This document shows positions 27,069 to 36,530 of a DNA stretch of 64,000 bases, piece by piece. Both the position numbers and the translations under genes were made by a program. Origin of the DNA: Hymenobacter cyanobacteriorum (GTDB lineage Bacteria; Bacteroidota; Bacteroidia; Cytophagales; Hymenobacteraceae). The first letter of the stretch is position 1. Every line of letters begins with the position of its first letter. The notes below the pieces were generated by a model that saw only the letters and a program-made list of their open reading frames with translations, ran no database searches and had not been told where the DNA came from. Location: positions 682,001-746,000 of the forward strand of contig NZ_JALBGC010000002.1 of NCBI RefSeq assembly GCF_022631375.1, written 5' to 3'.

Positions 27069-28337
27069 ATGCCAGCCACTACTGCCCCTGCCAAATCCCC
27101 CATTCGCCACTTTGTGCGCGGCTCGCTGGGCACGGGTGTGGCGGTGCTGGCGCGAGCGGGCGGCTCGCTCATCGTGAACAAACTGGTAGCCACGCTGGCC
27201 CCGGCCGGCGGCCTCACCCTGCTGGCTCAGTTTCAGAACCTGATGGCCATGCTCACCACGCTGCCCTACGACGGCGTGCAGATAGGCCTGGTGAAATACC
27301 TCGCGCCGCTGCGGCCCGGCAGCCCGCGCTACCGCGCCTGGTTGGGCGCGGCCACCGTGCTGAACGCGGCCGCGCTGCTGCTGGGCGGCTTGGTGCTGGC
27401 CCTGCGCGGACTGCTGGATTGGAGCTGGGGCAGCCTGCTGGTGTTTATGCTGGGCATTGGGTTGATAACCGGACAGGCCTTGCTGGGCAGCGCGCTGCTG
27501 GCTGCGGGCCGCCTGCGGGCCTACGTGGGCCTCACGGTGGCGCTGGCCGCGCTGGGCACCGCTGCCACGGCCGCCACACTATGGGCCGGCTGGCCGCTGC
27601 CCCGGGTGCTGCTGACCTACCTGTTGGCCCAGGGCCTCACGCTGCTGCCGGCGCTGGGGCTGGCCGCGCGCGCGGGTTTGCTGCGGGGGCTGCGGCCGGG
27701 CGCACCCGTTAGCCGGCTGGCGCTGCGCCGGCTGGGGCAGTTCCTGCTGATGGCCGTGAGCACCCTGCTATTCGGCAAAGCCGTGGACTACGTGCTGCGC
27801 GACTACCTGCTGGCCACTTTCGGCCCGGCGCGCACCGATTTGTGGCAGGCCGTGGCCAAGCTTTCAGATAACTACACGATGGTGTTTTCGGCGGTAATGA
27901 GCAGCGTGTTCTACCCGCGGCTGGCGGCGCTGGTAGGGCAGCCGGGTGCGGCGCGGCAGTACCTGCGCGGCGTGCTGCTGCTGCTGGCTCCGGTGCTGGC
28001 CGCCGGGCTGGGCCTGATTTACGCCAGCCGCGCCTGGCTGCTGCCGCTGCTGTTTGCGCCGCGGCTGCTGGGGGCCCAGGTGCTACTGGGGCCGCAGCTG
28101 CTCGGCGACTGGGCCAAGCTGCTGAGCTGGCTCTTTATCTTTCAGCTCACGGCGCGGGCGCGTACCGGGCCCTACGTGGCTGTGCAGGCGGGCTCGGCGG
28201 TGGTGTTTGCTGGGCTGCTGGGGTGGCTGCTGCCGCGCTACGGGCTGCAGGGGGCGGTGTGGGCCCACGCCGCCCGCTACGGCCTGCTGCTGCTCGGCTG
28301 CAGTTGGGTGCAATGGGGAGTGAAGAATGCAGAATGA
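27069..28337 (+). CDS. polysaccharide flippase (Wzx/MATE-like)
   Basis: About 422 residues with roughly 12 hydrophobic helices. It begins SPIRHFVRGSLGTGVAVLARAGGSLIVNKLVA, the usual start of Wzx-type O-antigen flippases. QFQNLMAMLTTLPYDGVQIGLVKYLA and SDNYTMVFSAVMSSVFYPRLAAL are also typical. It would move lipid-linked sugar units across the inner membrane. ATG 27069 follows a TTCTTTGC promoter-like motif; ATG 27018 is less likely. It is followed by a glycosyltransferase gene on the same strand. Confidence 0.85.
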   Translation: MPATTAPAKSPIRHFVRGSLGTGVAVLARAGGSLIVNKLVATLAPAGGLTLLAQFQNLMAMLTTLPYDGVQIGLVKYLAPLRPGSPRYRAWLGAATVLNAAALLLGGLVLALRGLLDWSWGSLLVFMLGIGLITGQALLGSALLAAGRLRAYVGLTVALAALGTAATAATLWAGWPLPRVLLTYLLAQGLTLLPALGLAARAGLLRGLRPGAPVSRLALRRLGQFLLMAVSTLLFGKAVDYVLRDYLLATFGPARTDLWQAVAKLSDNYTMVFSAVMSSVFYPRLAALVGQPGAARQYLRGVLLLLAPVLAAGLGLIYASRAWLLPLLFAPRLLGAQVLLGPQLLGDWAKLLSWLFIFQLTARARTGPYVAVQAGSAVVFAGLLGWLLPRYGLQGAVWAHAARYGLLLLGCSWVQWGVKNAE

Positions 28338-28391
28338 AGAATGGGAAGGAGTTGAGGAGCTTATCCGTGTTTTCTTTGTGGTGTCCGCGCC

Positions 28392-29348
28392 ATGCCCAAT
28401 TCTTCATTTCCGACTCCTTATTCCTTAAGCGAAACGCCGTTGTCACTGGTTACCATTGTGGCGCTGTGCCACAACCATGCGCCGTTTCTGCGCGAGGCGC
28501 TCGATTCGATTCTGGCCCAAACCTACCCAAACCTGGAGGTGTGGCTCGTGGATGATGCCAGCACCGACGGCAGCCCGGCGATTCTGCGCGAGTACGCCGC
28601 CCGCAACCCTGCCTGGCACCTGCTGCTGCTGCCCGAAAACGTAGGCAACTGCCAGGCGTTCAACACTGCTTTCCTTCGGAGTAAAGGCGAATTTGTGATT
28701 GATTTCGCCACCGACGACGTGTTGCTGCCAGCCCGGGTAGCGCAGCAGGTGGCGCAGTTTCAGGCAGCCGAGGCGGCCGTGGGCGTGGTGTATTCCAACT
28801 GTGAACTCATCGACGAAGCCAGCCGCTCGCTGGGCCTGCACCACCGCCCCGATGCCGGCGGCCAGCTGAAACCCGCACCCGCCAGCGGCTGGGTGTTTGC
28901 CGAAGTGCTGCGCCGCTACTTTATCAGCACGCCCACCATGATGATGCGCCGCGCCTGCCTCGAAAGCCTGGGCGGCTACGACGAAACCCTGGCCTACGAG
29001 GACTTCGATTTCTGGGTGCGCGCCAGCCGCGACTGGCAGTTTCTGTACCTCGATGAGGTGACCACCCGCAAGCGCAAGCACCCGCGCAGCATGAGCGCCC
29101 GGGCCTACCGCCGCCACGACCCCTACCTGGCCTCCACCATTCGCGTGTGTACCAAGGCACTGGCCCTGGCCCGCACCCCCGCCGAGCGCGCCGCCCTGGC
29201 TGTGCGCCTGCGCTCCGAGCTGCGTCAGGCCGTTCGTCGCCACGCGCCCCACGCCGAGGTGCGCCCGCTGCTGGCCCTGCTGCGCCAGGTGGCCGCCCGC
29301 ACGCCCCTCGATTGGGCCCTGGCCACCTGGAGCCGCCTGCGCGGCTGA
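28392..29348 (+). CDS. family 2 glycosyltransferase
   Basis: 318 residues. GT-A fold with the nucleotide-binding start LVTIVALCHNHAPFLREALDSILAQTYPNLEVWLVDDASTDGSP (about 18-61) and DVLLPARVAQQV. A catalytic-type acidic segment, YEDFDFWVRASRDW, comes at about residues 200-213. It transfers a sugar to a lipid- or protein-linked acceptor, probably for a surface glycan made with the adjacent flippase. Sugar donor not readable. No membrane helix. Confidence 0.9.
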   Translation: MPNSSFPTPYSLSETPLSLVTIVALCHNHAPFLREALDSILAQTYPNLEVWLVDDASTDGSPAILREYAARNPAWHLLLLPENVGNCQAFNTAFLRSKGEFVIDFATDDVLLPARVAQQVAQFQAAEAAVGVVYSNCELIDEASRSLGLHHRPDAGGQLKPAPASGWVFAEVLRRYFISTPTMMMRRACLESLGGYDETLAYEDFDFWVRASRDWQFLYLDEVTTRKRKHPRSMSARAYRRHDPYLASTIRVCTKALALARTPAERAALAVRLRSELRQAVRRHAPHAEVRPLLALLRQVAARTPLDWALATWSRLRG

Positions 29349-29476
29349 GCCCAATCGAACAACGCCGCCCCAGTTCGAGTGAAGCACCGCTTACTCCCGA
29401 GCCGTTGCGCCGGTTTCTGCCGTTTCTTCGTGCTGCCCAAGTCGCATGAGGGCCGTTGTTTTTCGTCCCTTTCCCC

Positions 29477-31273
29477 GTGTTGCCCACTTCCCGCCTTGCC
29501 GTATTTGCCCGCGCCGTGCTGCTGCCGCTGCTGCTGGCACTGGCCGTTGGGCTGAGCCTGGGCAGCTACTTCGAAACCAGCGACGACGGCACCCTGGCCT
29601 GGCTGTTTGCGGGCGTGTTGGCTTTGAAGCCGGTGACTTCGGTGCCACTATATTTCCACGGCTACGGGCATTTACTGGCGGCTGCTTACACCGCCGCGCC
29701 GGCCGGCCCTTGGCTGGGCCTGCTGCTGGCGGGGTTGCTGGCGCTTGCCTCGGCGCTCTGGTTTGCCGTGCTGGAGCGGCTGCTGCGGCCTTGGCTGCGG
29801 CCGGGGTGGCTGACGCTGGCGTTGGTGCTGTTTTTCGGGCTCGGTTGGCTGGAGCACTGGCTGTGGTTCAGCCATGCGCGGGTGGCGCTGCTGCTAGCAG
29901 CCGGCGGCGTACTGTTTGCGGCCCAGCGGCCTGGGCGGCGCGGGCCGCTGCTGCTGGGGCTGCTGGCGCTGGCGGCGGCCTGGCTGGTTCGGCCCGGGCT
30001 GGCCGTGGTGGGGGCGGGGGCCGTGCTGCCGGCCGCGCGGCTGCTGGCCGGCAGCTGTCGGCGCGCGGCCCCCGTACTGGTGAGCGCGGCGGTGGGCCTG
30101 CTGCTGGCTACGGCCATACTGCGCTGGCAGCAAACGCCTGCCGAAACCCGCGCCCAGCGTCGCGATGCGCTTTTCTCCCAAATGTTGGATTTCAATCAGC
30201 TACGCCCACAGCCGCGCACCCCGGCCGACAGCCTCGGCACGGCCGCCATTAGCCGCTGGCTGCTGGGCGATTCCACGGTGGTCAACGAGGCGATGGTCCA
30301 ACGCGCTTACCACTTCGACGCTACTGATTTCCTGACCCGCGAAGTGCCCGCCAAGTTGCGCCAGCGGCTCCCGCTGTTGGCGCGCGACTATTTCCCGATG
30401 CTGCTGGCGCTGGCCGCTTCGGCCGTGGCAATGGCCCGCCGGCGGGGCCGGGCCGGTTGGTTCTGGCTGGTGCAAATGGCCTTTGGAGGCGGCCTGCTGT
30501 TGCTGGCAGGCCTGCTGAAGCTTCCGCCGCGCCTAGCTCTGCCGCTGCTCGATTGCTGGCTGCTGACCAACCTGGTTTTCTGGCTGCAAGCTGCACGGCT
30601 AAATGATTCAGCTGAAGACAAGAACGCAGCCACAGAGGCTTCAAAAGTGGCTGCTACTGCTTCAGCAGCAGAACACCCTGGTTCGGCTTTCAGCTCAACC
30701 GCACAGCGGCCGGGGCCGGCTGAGGTGCGAAAGCCGCAGCTGCACCTCCAGCCTCTCCCGCGCTTCTTCAGCATTGCCCTGCTGCTGGCCGTTGTTAGCC
30801 TCTACGTCGCCAAAACTTGGCACCGCCACCAAGTGCTGCAACAGGAGCAGCGCCGGCACGAAAGCGCCCTGGCTGCCCTCGGCCAGCAAGCCGGGCAGGT
30901 GCGCGTGCTGGCCGGCACCAATGATTGGCTGAAAAGCCTCTCGCCCTTCCGCACGTATTCGCCCGGCCCCGGGCCGGTGCTGCTGCTCACCGGCTGGCCC
31001 GCGCACGATGCTTCCCAGGCCGCGCTGCGCCAGTCCCTCAGCGGCACCGCCGACCAAACCGAGTGCCTGCGCCGGCTAGCCAACCGGCCGGTCATTGGCA
31101 CCGACGTTCCTGTCTTATGGTTGCTCAGCCCCGAAACGGCCGCCTGGCTTAGCCGCCGCACGGCTTTTGATGGCCCCCGGCTCTTATTGACGCCACAAAG
31201 ACCATTGCCCTCGGCTGCGCCCGATTCGGCGGTCTGGCTGTATCAAGCTGCGCTGCAACTGAAAAAAATGTGA
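29477..31273 (+). CDS. polytopic membrane protein of a glycan cluster
   Basis: About 598 residues from GTG 29477; a TTG at 29456 is also in frame and the start is unresolved. About 10-12 hydrophobic helices lie in residues 10-390 and 435-455. ETSDDGTLAWLFAGV near residues 35-50 places acidic residues in the first periplasmic loop, as in GT-C-type glycosyltransferases and polymerase-like proteins. The C-terminal 130 residues are soluble, with PVLLLTGWPAHDASQAALRQSL. It follows the flippase and the glycosyltransferase on the same strand. It may be a glycan ligase/polymerase or a GT-C enzyme; I cannot decide. Confidence 0.65.
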   Translation: MLPTSRLAVFARAVLLPLLLALAVGLSLGSYFETSDDGTLAWLFAGVLALKPVTSVPLYFHGYGHLLAAAYTAAPAGPWLGLLLAGLLALASALWFAVLERLLRPWLRPGWLTLALVLFFGLGWLEHWLWFSHARVALLLAAGGVLFAAQRPGRRGPLLLGLLALAAAWLVRPGLAVVGAGAVLPAARLLAGSCRRAAPVLVSAAVGLLLATAILRWQQTPAETRAQRRDALFSQMLDFNQLRPQPRTPADSLGTAAISRWLLGDSTVVNEAMVQRAYHFDATDFLTREVPAKLRQRLPLLARDYFPMLLALAASAVAMARRRGRAGWFWLVQMAFGGGLLLLAGLLKLPPRLALPLLDCWLLTNLVFWLQAARLNDSAEDKNAATEASKVAATASAAEHPGSAFSSTAQRPGPAEVRKPQLHLQPLPRFFSIALLLAVVSLYVAKTWHRHQVLQQEQRRHESALAALGQQAGQVRVLAGTNDWLKSLSPFRTYSPGPGPVLLLTGWPAHDASQAALRQSLSGTADQTECLRRLANRPVIGTDVPVLWLLSPETAAWLSRRTAFDGPRLLLTPQRPLPSAAPDSAVWLYQAALQLKKM

Positions 31274-31443
31274 TTTATTGAGGCCCGATGCCGGCTTGAA
31301 ACCGGGCTGGCTGGTTCGATTTTGGCCTTTTTGCGACCCAATGCCATAATCTTATAACCGGCCCCCTACGGTTCGGGCAGACCTTTGTTGCGCGAAAAGC
31401 GTTTCTGCTTCATTAACCCTTCACGCTTTCTCGCCCTATCCCT

Positions 31444-32424
31444 ATGCAAACGTCCATATCGATAACCCGCGGCGAAGTCCTGCAACAAATGGAAGGCTTC
31501 GTGAAATCGAACATGAGCACCTTCCTCAAAAGCGTGGAAGACAGCTGGCAACCCGCCGATTTCCTGCCCGACTCGCGCCGCGACACGTTTTTTGACGAAG
31601 TAAAAGAGCTGCGCGAAAAGGCCGGCAGCCTGAGCTACGACCTGCTGGCCGTGCTCATCGGCGACACCATCACCGAGGAAGCCCTGCCCAACTACGAAGC
31701 CTGGTTTCACGAGCTCGACAACATCAACCGCGACCGCAACAACGGCTGGGCCGAGTGGATTCGGGGCTGGACGGCCGAGGAAAACCGCCACGGCGACCTG
31801 CTGAACCGCTACCTCTACCTCTCGGGCCGCGTGAACATGCGCGAGTTTGAGGTGAGCACTCAGTACCTCATCAACGACGCCTTCGACCTAGGCACGGCCA
31901 ACGACCCCTACCGCGCCTTCGTGTACACGAGCTACCAGGAGCAGGCCACCAACATCTCGCACCGCCGCGTGGGCCAGCTGGCCCGCACCGCCGGCGACGA
32001 CCAGCTCTCCAAAATCTGCGGCATGATTGCCGGCGACGAAAACCGCCACGCCCGCGTGTACAAGGCCTTCGTGAGCGAGATTTTTAAGTACGACCCTTCG
32101 GAAATGATGCTGGCTTTCGCCGACATGATGAAGAAAAAGATTGTGATGCCCGCCCACTACATGCGCGAAATGGGCGTGGAAATGGGCAAAACCTTCGGCC
32201 ACTTCACCGACGCTGCCCAGCGCCTGGGCGTGTACACCAGCAACGACTACACCGACATCCTGGACTCGCTCATCCACGACTGGGACATTGAGCACCTCAA
32301 GGACCTGACCGGCGAGGCCGAAAAAGCCCGCGACTACGTGATGGCCCTGCCCAACCGCCTGCGCCGCGTGAGCGACCGTATGCCCGTGCCCAAGCTGGAA
32401 TATAAGTTCAAGTGGATTTCGTAG
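31444..32424 (+). CDS. acyl-ACP desaturase (soluble ferritin-like diiron enzyme)
   Basis: 326 residues. Two diiron-binding motifs are present: AEENRHGDLLNRYLYLSGR (about residues 115-133) and GDENRHARVYKAF (about 198-210). The upstream helix holding the first Glu is LIGDTITEEALPNYE. Such enzymes introduce a double bond into acyl carrier protein-bound fatty acids, using reduced ferredoxin and oxygen, and supply unsaturated fatty acids. Length is typical. An ACCTTTG promoter-like motif lies about 60 bases upstream. Confidence 0.92.
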   Translation: MQTSISITRGEVLQQMEGFVKSNMSTFLKSVEDSWQPADFLPDSRRDTFFDEVKELREKAGSLSYDLLAVLIGDTITEEALPNYEAWFHELDNINRDRNNGWAEWIRGWTAEENRHGDLLNRYLYLSGRVNMREFEVSTQYLINDAFDLGTANDPYRAFVYTSYQEQATNISHRRVGQLARTAGDDQLSKICGMIAGDENRHARVYKAFVSEIFKYDPSEMMLAFADMMKKKIVMPAHYMREMGVEMGKTFGHFTDAAQRLGVYTSNDYTDILDSLIHDWDIEHLKDLTGEAEKARDYVMALPNRLRRVSDRMPVPKLEYKFKWIS

Positions 32425-32459
32425 CAGCCAACGCCGCTAGCATTTAAATGCAGATACCC

Positions 32460-32494
32460 AAAAAGCCGTTTCATGCCATAGGAAACGGCTTTTT
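32460..32494 (+). terminator. terminator after the desaturase gene
   Basis: AAAAAGCCGTTTC (32460-32472) and GAAACGGCTTTTT (32482-32494) form a perfect 13-bp stem with a 9-base loop and terminal T run. It may also serve the convergent flavin reductase-like gene. Confidence 0.9.
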
Positions 32495-32538
32495 GTGCGA
32501 ATATGGATGGTGGATTTTCAGCTCCTGTAGTTCCGCGG

Positions 32539-33222
32539 TTACCCGGCCGCCAGGGCGGCCGTCGTGCGGGCGTGGTCGACGTCGGGACTGCGGTAGAGGG
32601 CTTCGGGAATGGTGGCGAGCGTAGATTCATGCACCTGCGGCCCCAGCCCGTAGAATTGCTGAAAGCTCATTATCAGGGGCCGCCACTTGTCGGGGTCGAC
32701 GCGGTTGGGGTGCCCGACCAGTAAAATCGACTCATCGAGGTGCACGCGCTGAATGCGGACTTCCAGATTCAGCAGGCGGCCGCGTACCTGCTCGTCGGTT
32801 TCGGCAATGCCGTGGGCCGCTTCCAGCACGGCTTCGAGCTGCACGGGACACTCCCGCACCCGGGGCGGGGCCACGGTAAGCGCGGGCTCCGGCGTGAGGC
32901 CAGCCCGGCCAAACTTGTCGCGCTCGGTGCGGTAGCCTTTCTGCTGCTTGCCGGCCGGTACGGGGTCCGAGCCGGTCGTGAGCGCCAGCCGGTTCACGGC
33001 CCCGACGAGGTCGACCGAAGGCAAGTTGAGCACGCACTGCCCGGTGCGCAGCAGGTTTTGCGTGGTTTGCGACGGGGCCGCCAGGCCCAGCACCCCGCGC
33101 CAGCCCAGCCAGAACACCGACGACATGGGGGCCAGGTTGGCCGAACCGTCGGGATTGATGGTGCTGATGAGCACGACGGGAGTACCGAAATATAAGATGG
33201 CGGGTTCGCTGAGTTGATGCAT
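32539..33222 (-). CDS. flavin reductase-like FMN-binding split-barrel protein
   Basis: 227 residues. The start PAILYFGTPVVLISTINPDGSANLAPMSSVFWLGWRG is the FMN-binding split barrel of the flavin reductase (DIM6/NTAB) family, followed by CVLNLPSVDLVGAVNRLA. It may reduce flavins or bind FMN for another redox role; a specific partner is not seen. It lies downstream of the AraC-Ada fusion with a 72-base gap on the same strand and could be co-transcribed. Confidence 0.85.
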   Translation of the reverse strand: MHQLSEPAILYFGTPVVLISTINPDGSANLAPMSSVFWLGWRGVLGLAAPSQTTQNLLRTGQCVLNLPSVDLVGAVNRLALTTGSDPVPAGKQQKGYRTERDKFGRAGLTPEPALTVAPPRVRECPVQLEAVLEAAHGIAETDEQVRGRLLNLEVRIQRVHLDESILLVGHPNRVDPDKWRPLIMSFQQFYGLGPQVHESTLATIPEALYRSPDVDHARTTAALAAG

Positions 33223-33294
33223 AAAAGGGGTTTGTTGACGCGTTGAGCAACCAAAATTCGGTTGCTGCGGCTGTGCTTCCCACCCGTTTCTTGC

Positions 33295-34137
33295 TCAGTT
33301 CACCTCGGCGGGCAACGCTTCGGTGCGGGCGGCCTCCCAACCCAGCAGCGCGGCCTTGCGCGATGCGCCCCAGCGGTACTGCCCCAGCTCGCCGGTACCG
33401 CGAATCACGCGGTGACAGGGGATGAGGTAGGCCACCGGATTGGCCCCGATGGCCGTGCCCGCCGCACGCACGGCGGCCCCGTTGTCGGCCGCGTCGGCCA
33501 GCTGCGAATACGTGCACCGCTGGCCCTCGGGCACGCGCAGCAGCGACTCCCAGATTTTGAGTTGAAACGGCGTGCCCTTGAGGTGCAGGTGCAGCCGGTC
33601 GGCGGACATGAACTCGCGGGCGAAAAACCGCGCCACCTGAGCATGGGCAGCAGTTTTTTCGGCCATGAAAGTGGCTTGGGGCCATTCCAGCCGCAGCTCG
33701 GCCACGGCCGCGTCCTCATCATCGGCGAACACCAGTTTGCAGATGCCCTTGTCGGTGGAAGCCACCAGATAATGCCCAAACGGGCTTTCGCCAAAGCTAT
33801 AGCGGATGGCCAGTGCGGCCCCGCCCTGCCGGTACTCGCCGGGCGTCATGGCCTCCAGCGTCACGAATAAATCGTGCAGGCGGCCGGTGCCGGAAAGGCC
33901 GGTTTCGTGCGCCGCCTCGGCTACCGAAGCCTGCTGGCGCAATAGCTGCTTGGCGTGGTCCAGGCTCAGGTATTGCAGGAATTTCTTGGGCGACACCCCC
34001 GCCCATTCCTGAAACTTACGCTGGAAATGAAACGGGCTCCAGTGGGCCTGGGCTGCCATTTCTTCCAAATCAGGCTGGGTTTGGAAATGAGTTTGGGCGT
34101 AGGCAAGTGCGGCTTCAATGCGCTGGTAGTCGGTCAT
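33295..34137 (-). CDS. AraC-type HTH fused to methylated-DNA cysteine methyltransferase (Ada-like)
   Basis: 280 residues. Residues about 1-105 are an AraC-type double HTH (EMAAQAHWSPFHFQRKFQEWAGVSPKKFLQYLSLDHAKQLL). Residues about 115-190 are the ribonuclease-like N-terminal part, and residues about 190-280 are the MGMT domain. The active-site motif PCHRV places the methyl-accepting Cys at residue 241. This domain order is that of Ada without its N-terminal zinc Ada domain, so phosphotriester sensing of the E. coli kind is not expected. It directly repairs O6-alkylguanine and probably binds DNA. Confidence 0.93.
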   Translation of the reverse strand: MTDYQRIEAALAYAQTHFQTQPDLEEMAAQAHWSPFHFQRKFQEWAGVSPKKFLQYLSLDHAKQLLRQQASVAEAAHETGLSGTGRLHDLFVTLEAMTPGEYRQGGAALAIRYSFGESPFGHYLVASTDKGICKLVFADDEDAAVAELRLEWPQATFMAEKTAAHAQVARFFAREFMSADRLHLHLKGTPFQLKIWESLLRVPEGQRCTYSQLADAADNGAAVRAAGTAIGANPVAYLIPCHRVIRGTGELGQYRWGASRKAALLGWEAARTEALPAEVN

Positions 34138-34310
34138 GGCTTGGGGGGCTGATAGACTACAAATTTCGCGTTCGATGGGAGAGCCGGAAACCCGATTCTT
34201 GCGCAGTTTGATATTTAAAAATATTGTTTTATGCCAAGCAACAGCCCGTTACCATAATTTCCGCTCGGATTAAGCTCTTATATTTAGCAGGCATTTCCTT
34301 TCCTTACAAT

Positions 34311-36077
34311 ATGAAGCATTTCTGCTCAATCACTTGCCTCCTGTTTGTGTTTTTAAACAGTTCCTTGGCTAGAGCGCAAGGACCTGCTGTAGTTGGGACC
34401 GCGCTTAGCCCGGTGCGCAATGCGCCTGCCGTACCGCGCACCGCGTCGGTAGTTATACCGTTTTCGCAGCCAGTCAATCCAGCCACAGCGGGCAACATCA
34501 AGATGTTTTCATCGCAGTACCGAGGAAGCCGCACGGCTACTACCAGTACCAACGCCAACGCCGCAACGCTACTGCCTACCGCTCCGGCCGGGCAGTCGGC
34601 TGCCTTCAAACCTGGCGAAACAGTATCCGTAACCGTGCCAGCTACTGTGCTGGGCACCAACGGGGCTGGAACTGTGCCTTACGTGTACCAGTTCACGGCC
34701 GCCGCTACCGGCGGCAGCGGCAGCTTCGCCCTTAACGGTGATATCAGCGTGGCGGGCGGCGACTGGGCGTGTGAGGTGCGCGTGGGCGACCTCGATGGAG
34801 ATGGCGACTTGGATGTAGTAACCAATTCGGGGTCTCCAAATTCATTCAGCAACATAACCGTTGGTAAAATCAACGTGCTGCTGAACAACGGGACAGGCAG
34901 CTACACAGCGGCTCCTGCCATTGTGGTGCCGCTCGGGCCGAGCAGTGTGGCGCTGGGCGATATCGACAGCGACCTTGATATTTTATCAGCCAATCATGGC
35001 AACGACAGCGGCAACGGTAACACCGTAAGCATTTGCTTCAACAATGGAACCGGCACCTTTGCTAGCCCCGTGAACCTCATCGTCGCCCAAAGCCCCCAGC
35101 GGATAAAGCTTGGCGATATGGACGGCGACGGCGACCTAGACTTGGTTGTAAATGGCAGCCTGACGCAGGTGTTTTTTAACAATGGCAGCGGCGGATTTAG
35201 CAATAGCACCGCGCCGGGCTCGCCGGGTGGGTCCATAACGCGGTCGGGCTCGAACCTGGCCGATATGGACGGCGACGGGAGCCTTGATTTGGTTGGTCCC
35301 GGCGGCATCTATCGCAACAATGGACAAGGTTCTTTTACGGCGGTGGCGGGTACGTCGGGCGGCTATTACAACGATGCCATCGGCGACATTGACGGCGATG
35401 GAGACCTGGATGTCATCACGGTAGGCAATGTTAATACGTCGCTGTTCGGGTCAAACGTACTGGTTCAAAAGAACGATGGAACGGGAAGAGTAGCAGCTAC
35501 GACTACTTTAACCATCAGCAGCACCTCCACATATCCCACAATCATACCCTGCGTCGCGCTTGGCGACATCGACGGTGATGGCGATTTGGACTTGTTAGCC
35601 GGTTTTTCTAATAACCAGCTTGGAATTGCAGTTTGGCAAAACGACGGTCAAGGTCACTTCATGGCGCTACCTTCCTTTTCCGGCAACGTTCAGGCCATGA
35701 ACATGGTGCTGGCCGATGTTGACGGCGATGGCGACTTGGATATAGTGGCGAGTATATACTCTGGTTACAATGTAAAAATTCTCTTGAATACGACCACCCT
35801 GGCCACTACAACGGCCCGGCCGGCAAGATTGGTTACGCTTTACCCGAACCCGGCCGCCAGCGCTGCCACGGTTCAACTGTCGCGCGCAGGCATGTCCACC
35901 AGCGCCGCGACTCAGGTCACGATTTACAACGGCTTGGGCCAGGTAGTTGCCGTGAGCACCTTGCACGCTGGCCAAGATACCAATACGCTGCCCACCGCGC
36001 ATTTGCCCGCTGGCTGCTACATGGTGCGGCTGCAATCGGCTGATGGCAATAGTACGCAGCGACTGGTGCTCTATTAG
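34311..36077 (+). CDS. secreted FG-GAP/VCBS-repeat protein with T9SS-type C-terminus
   Basis: About 588 residues. Signal peptide SITCLLFVFLNSSLARAQ; then a Big_5/SbsA-like N-terminal domain (about 25-135: SVVIPFSQPVNPAT). Seven FG-GAP/VCBS repeats follow (about 155-495), each with a calcium-loop core like DIDGDGDLD. The second repeat is DIDSDLDIL, two residues shorter than the others and lacking the GDG core. The C-terminal 85 residues (ARLVTLYPNPAASAATVQLSRAG ... GCYMVRLQSADGNSTQRLVLY) match the type A sorting domain recognised by the type IX secretion system. It is thus probably exported to the cell surface. ATG 34311 gives a clean signal peptide. Confidence 0.88.
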   Translation: MKHFCSITCLLFVFLNSSLARAQGPAVVGTALSPVRNAPAVPRTASVVIPFSQPVNPATAGNIKMFSSQYRGSRTATTSTNANAATLLPTAPAGQSAAFKPGETVSVTVPATVLGTNGAGTVPYVYQFTAAATGGSGSFALNGDISVAGGDWACEVRVGDLDGDGDLDVVTNSGSPNSFSNITVGKINVLLNNGTGSYTAAPAIVVPLGPSSVALGDIDSDLDILSANHGNDSGNGNTVSICFNNGTGTFASPVNLIVAQSPQRIKLGDMDGDGDLDLVVNGSLTQVFFNNGSGGFSNSTAPGSPGGSITRSGSNLADMDGDGSLDLVGPGGIYRNNGQGSFTAVAGTSGGYYNDAIGDIDGDGDLDVITVGNVNTSLFGSNVLVQKNDGTGRVAATTTLTISSTSTYPTIIPCVALGDIDGDGDLDLLAGFSNNQLGIAVWQNDGQGHFMALPSFSGNVQAMNMVLADVDGDGDLDIVASIYSGYNVKILLNTTTLATTTARPARLVTLYPNPAASAATVQLSRAGMSTSAATQVTIYNGLGQVVAVSTLHAGQDTNTLPTAHLPAGCYMVRLQSADGNSTQRLVLY

Positions 36078-36083
36078 GTGCGT

Positions 36084-36365
36084 TTACTTCTCCACCTTCA
36101 CGCCCTTCCAGAACGCCACGCGGCCTTTTATTTCCTGGGCCGCATCCTTGGGCTCGGGGTAATACCAGGCGGCATCCTTGTTTTTCTCGCCGTTCACGTT
36201 CAGCGAGTAGTAGCTGGCGCGGCCTTTCCAAGGGCAACTGGTTTGGGCAATGCTGTCTTCGAAAAACTCTTTTTTAATGGAATCAGCGGGGAAATAGTGG
36301 TTGTTTTCGACCACGACGGTATCGTCGCTCTCGGCCACAACGGTGTTGTTCCAGATGGCTTTCAT
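36084..36365 (-). CDS. DUF427 family protein
   Basis: 93 residues, the usual length for the family. MKAIWNNTVVAESDDTVVVENNHYFP is followed by TSCPWKGRASYYSLNVNG and the aromatic AAWYYPEP, all diagnostic for DUF427. Small soluble cytoplasmic protein of unknown function. It is convergent with the FG-GAP gene (6-base gap) and begins next to an inverted-repeat element. Confidence 0.9.
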   Translation of the reverse strand: MKAIWNNTVVAESDDTVVVENNHYFPADSIKKEFFEDSIAQTSCPWKGRASYYSLNVNGEKNKDAAWYYPEPKDAAQEIKGRVAFWKGVKVEK

Positions 36366-36373
36366 GGGGTGGG

Positions 36374-36470
36374 CTGTAGCGCGAAACTCCAGCTTCGCGT
36401 ATCGTTGAACGGAGGGGATGCCCGCACAAATTGGCCGGCCGAAACGCGAAGCTGGAGCTTCGCGCTACAG
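36374..36470. repeat. long inverted-repeat element (CTGTAGCGCGAA arms)
   Basis: Arms 36374-36400 and 36444-36470 are 27 bp with one mismatch, outer sequence CTGTAGCGCGAA. The spacer begins ATCGTTGAACGG, a word also found at the same place in the element at 49679. It lies in the divergent gap between the DUF427 and VWA genes. Confidence 0.85.
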
Positions 36471-36530
36471 CTAATTGAACATTGCCCGCGCCGTGCTTGT
36501 TTTCCGGGCCTATCCTGAAAGAGAAAATCT

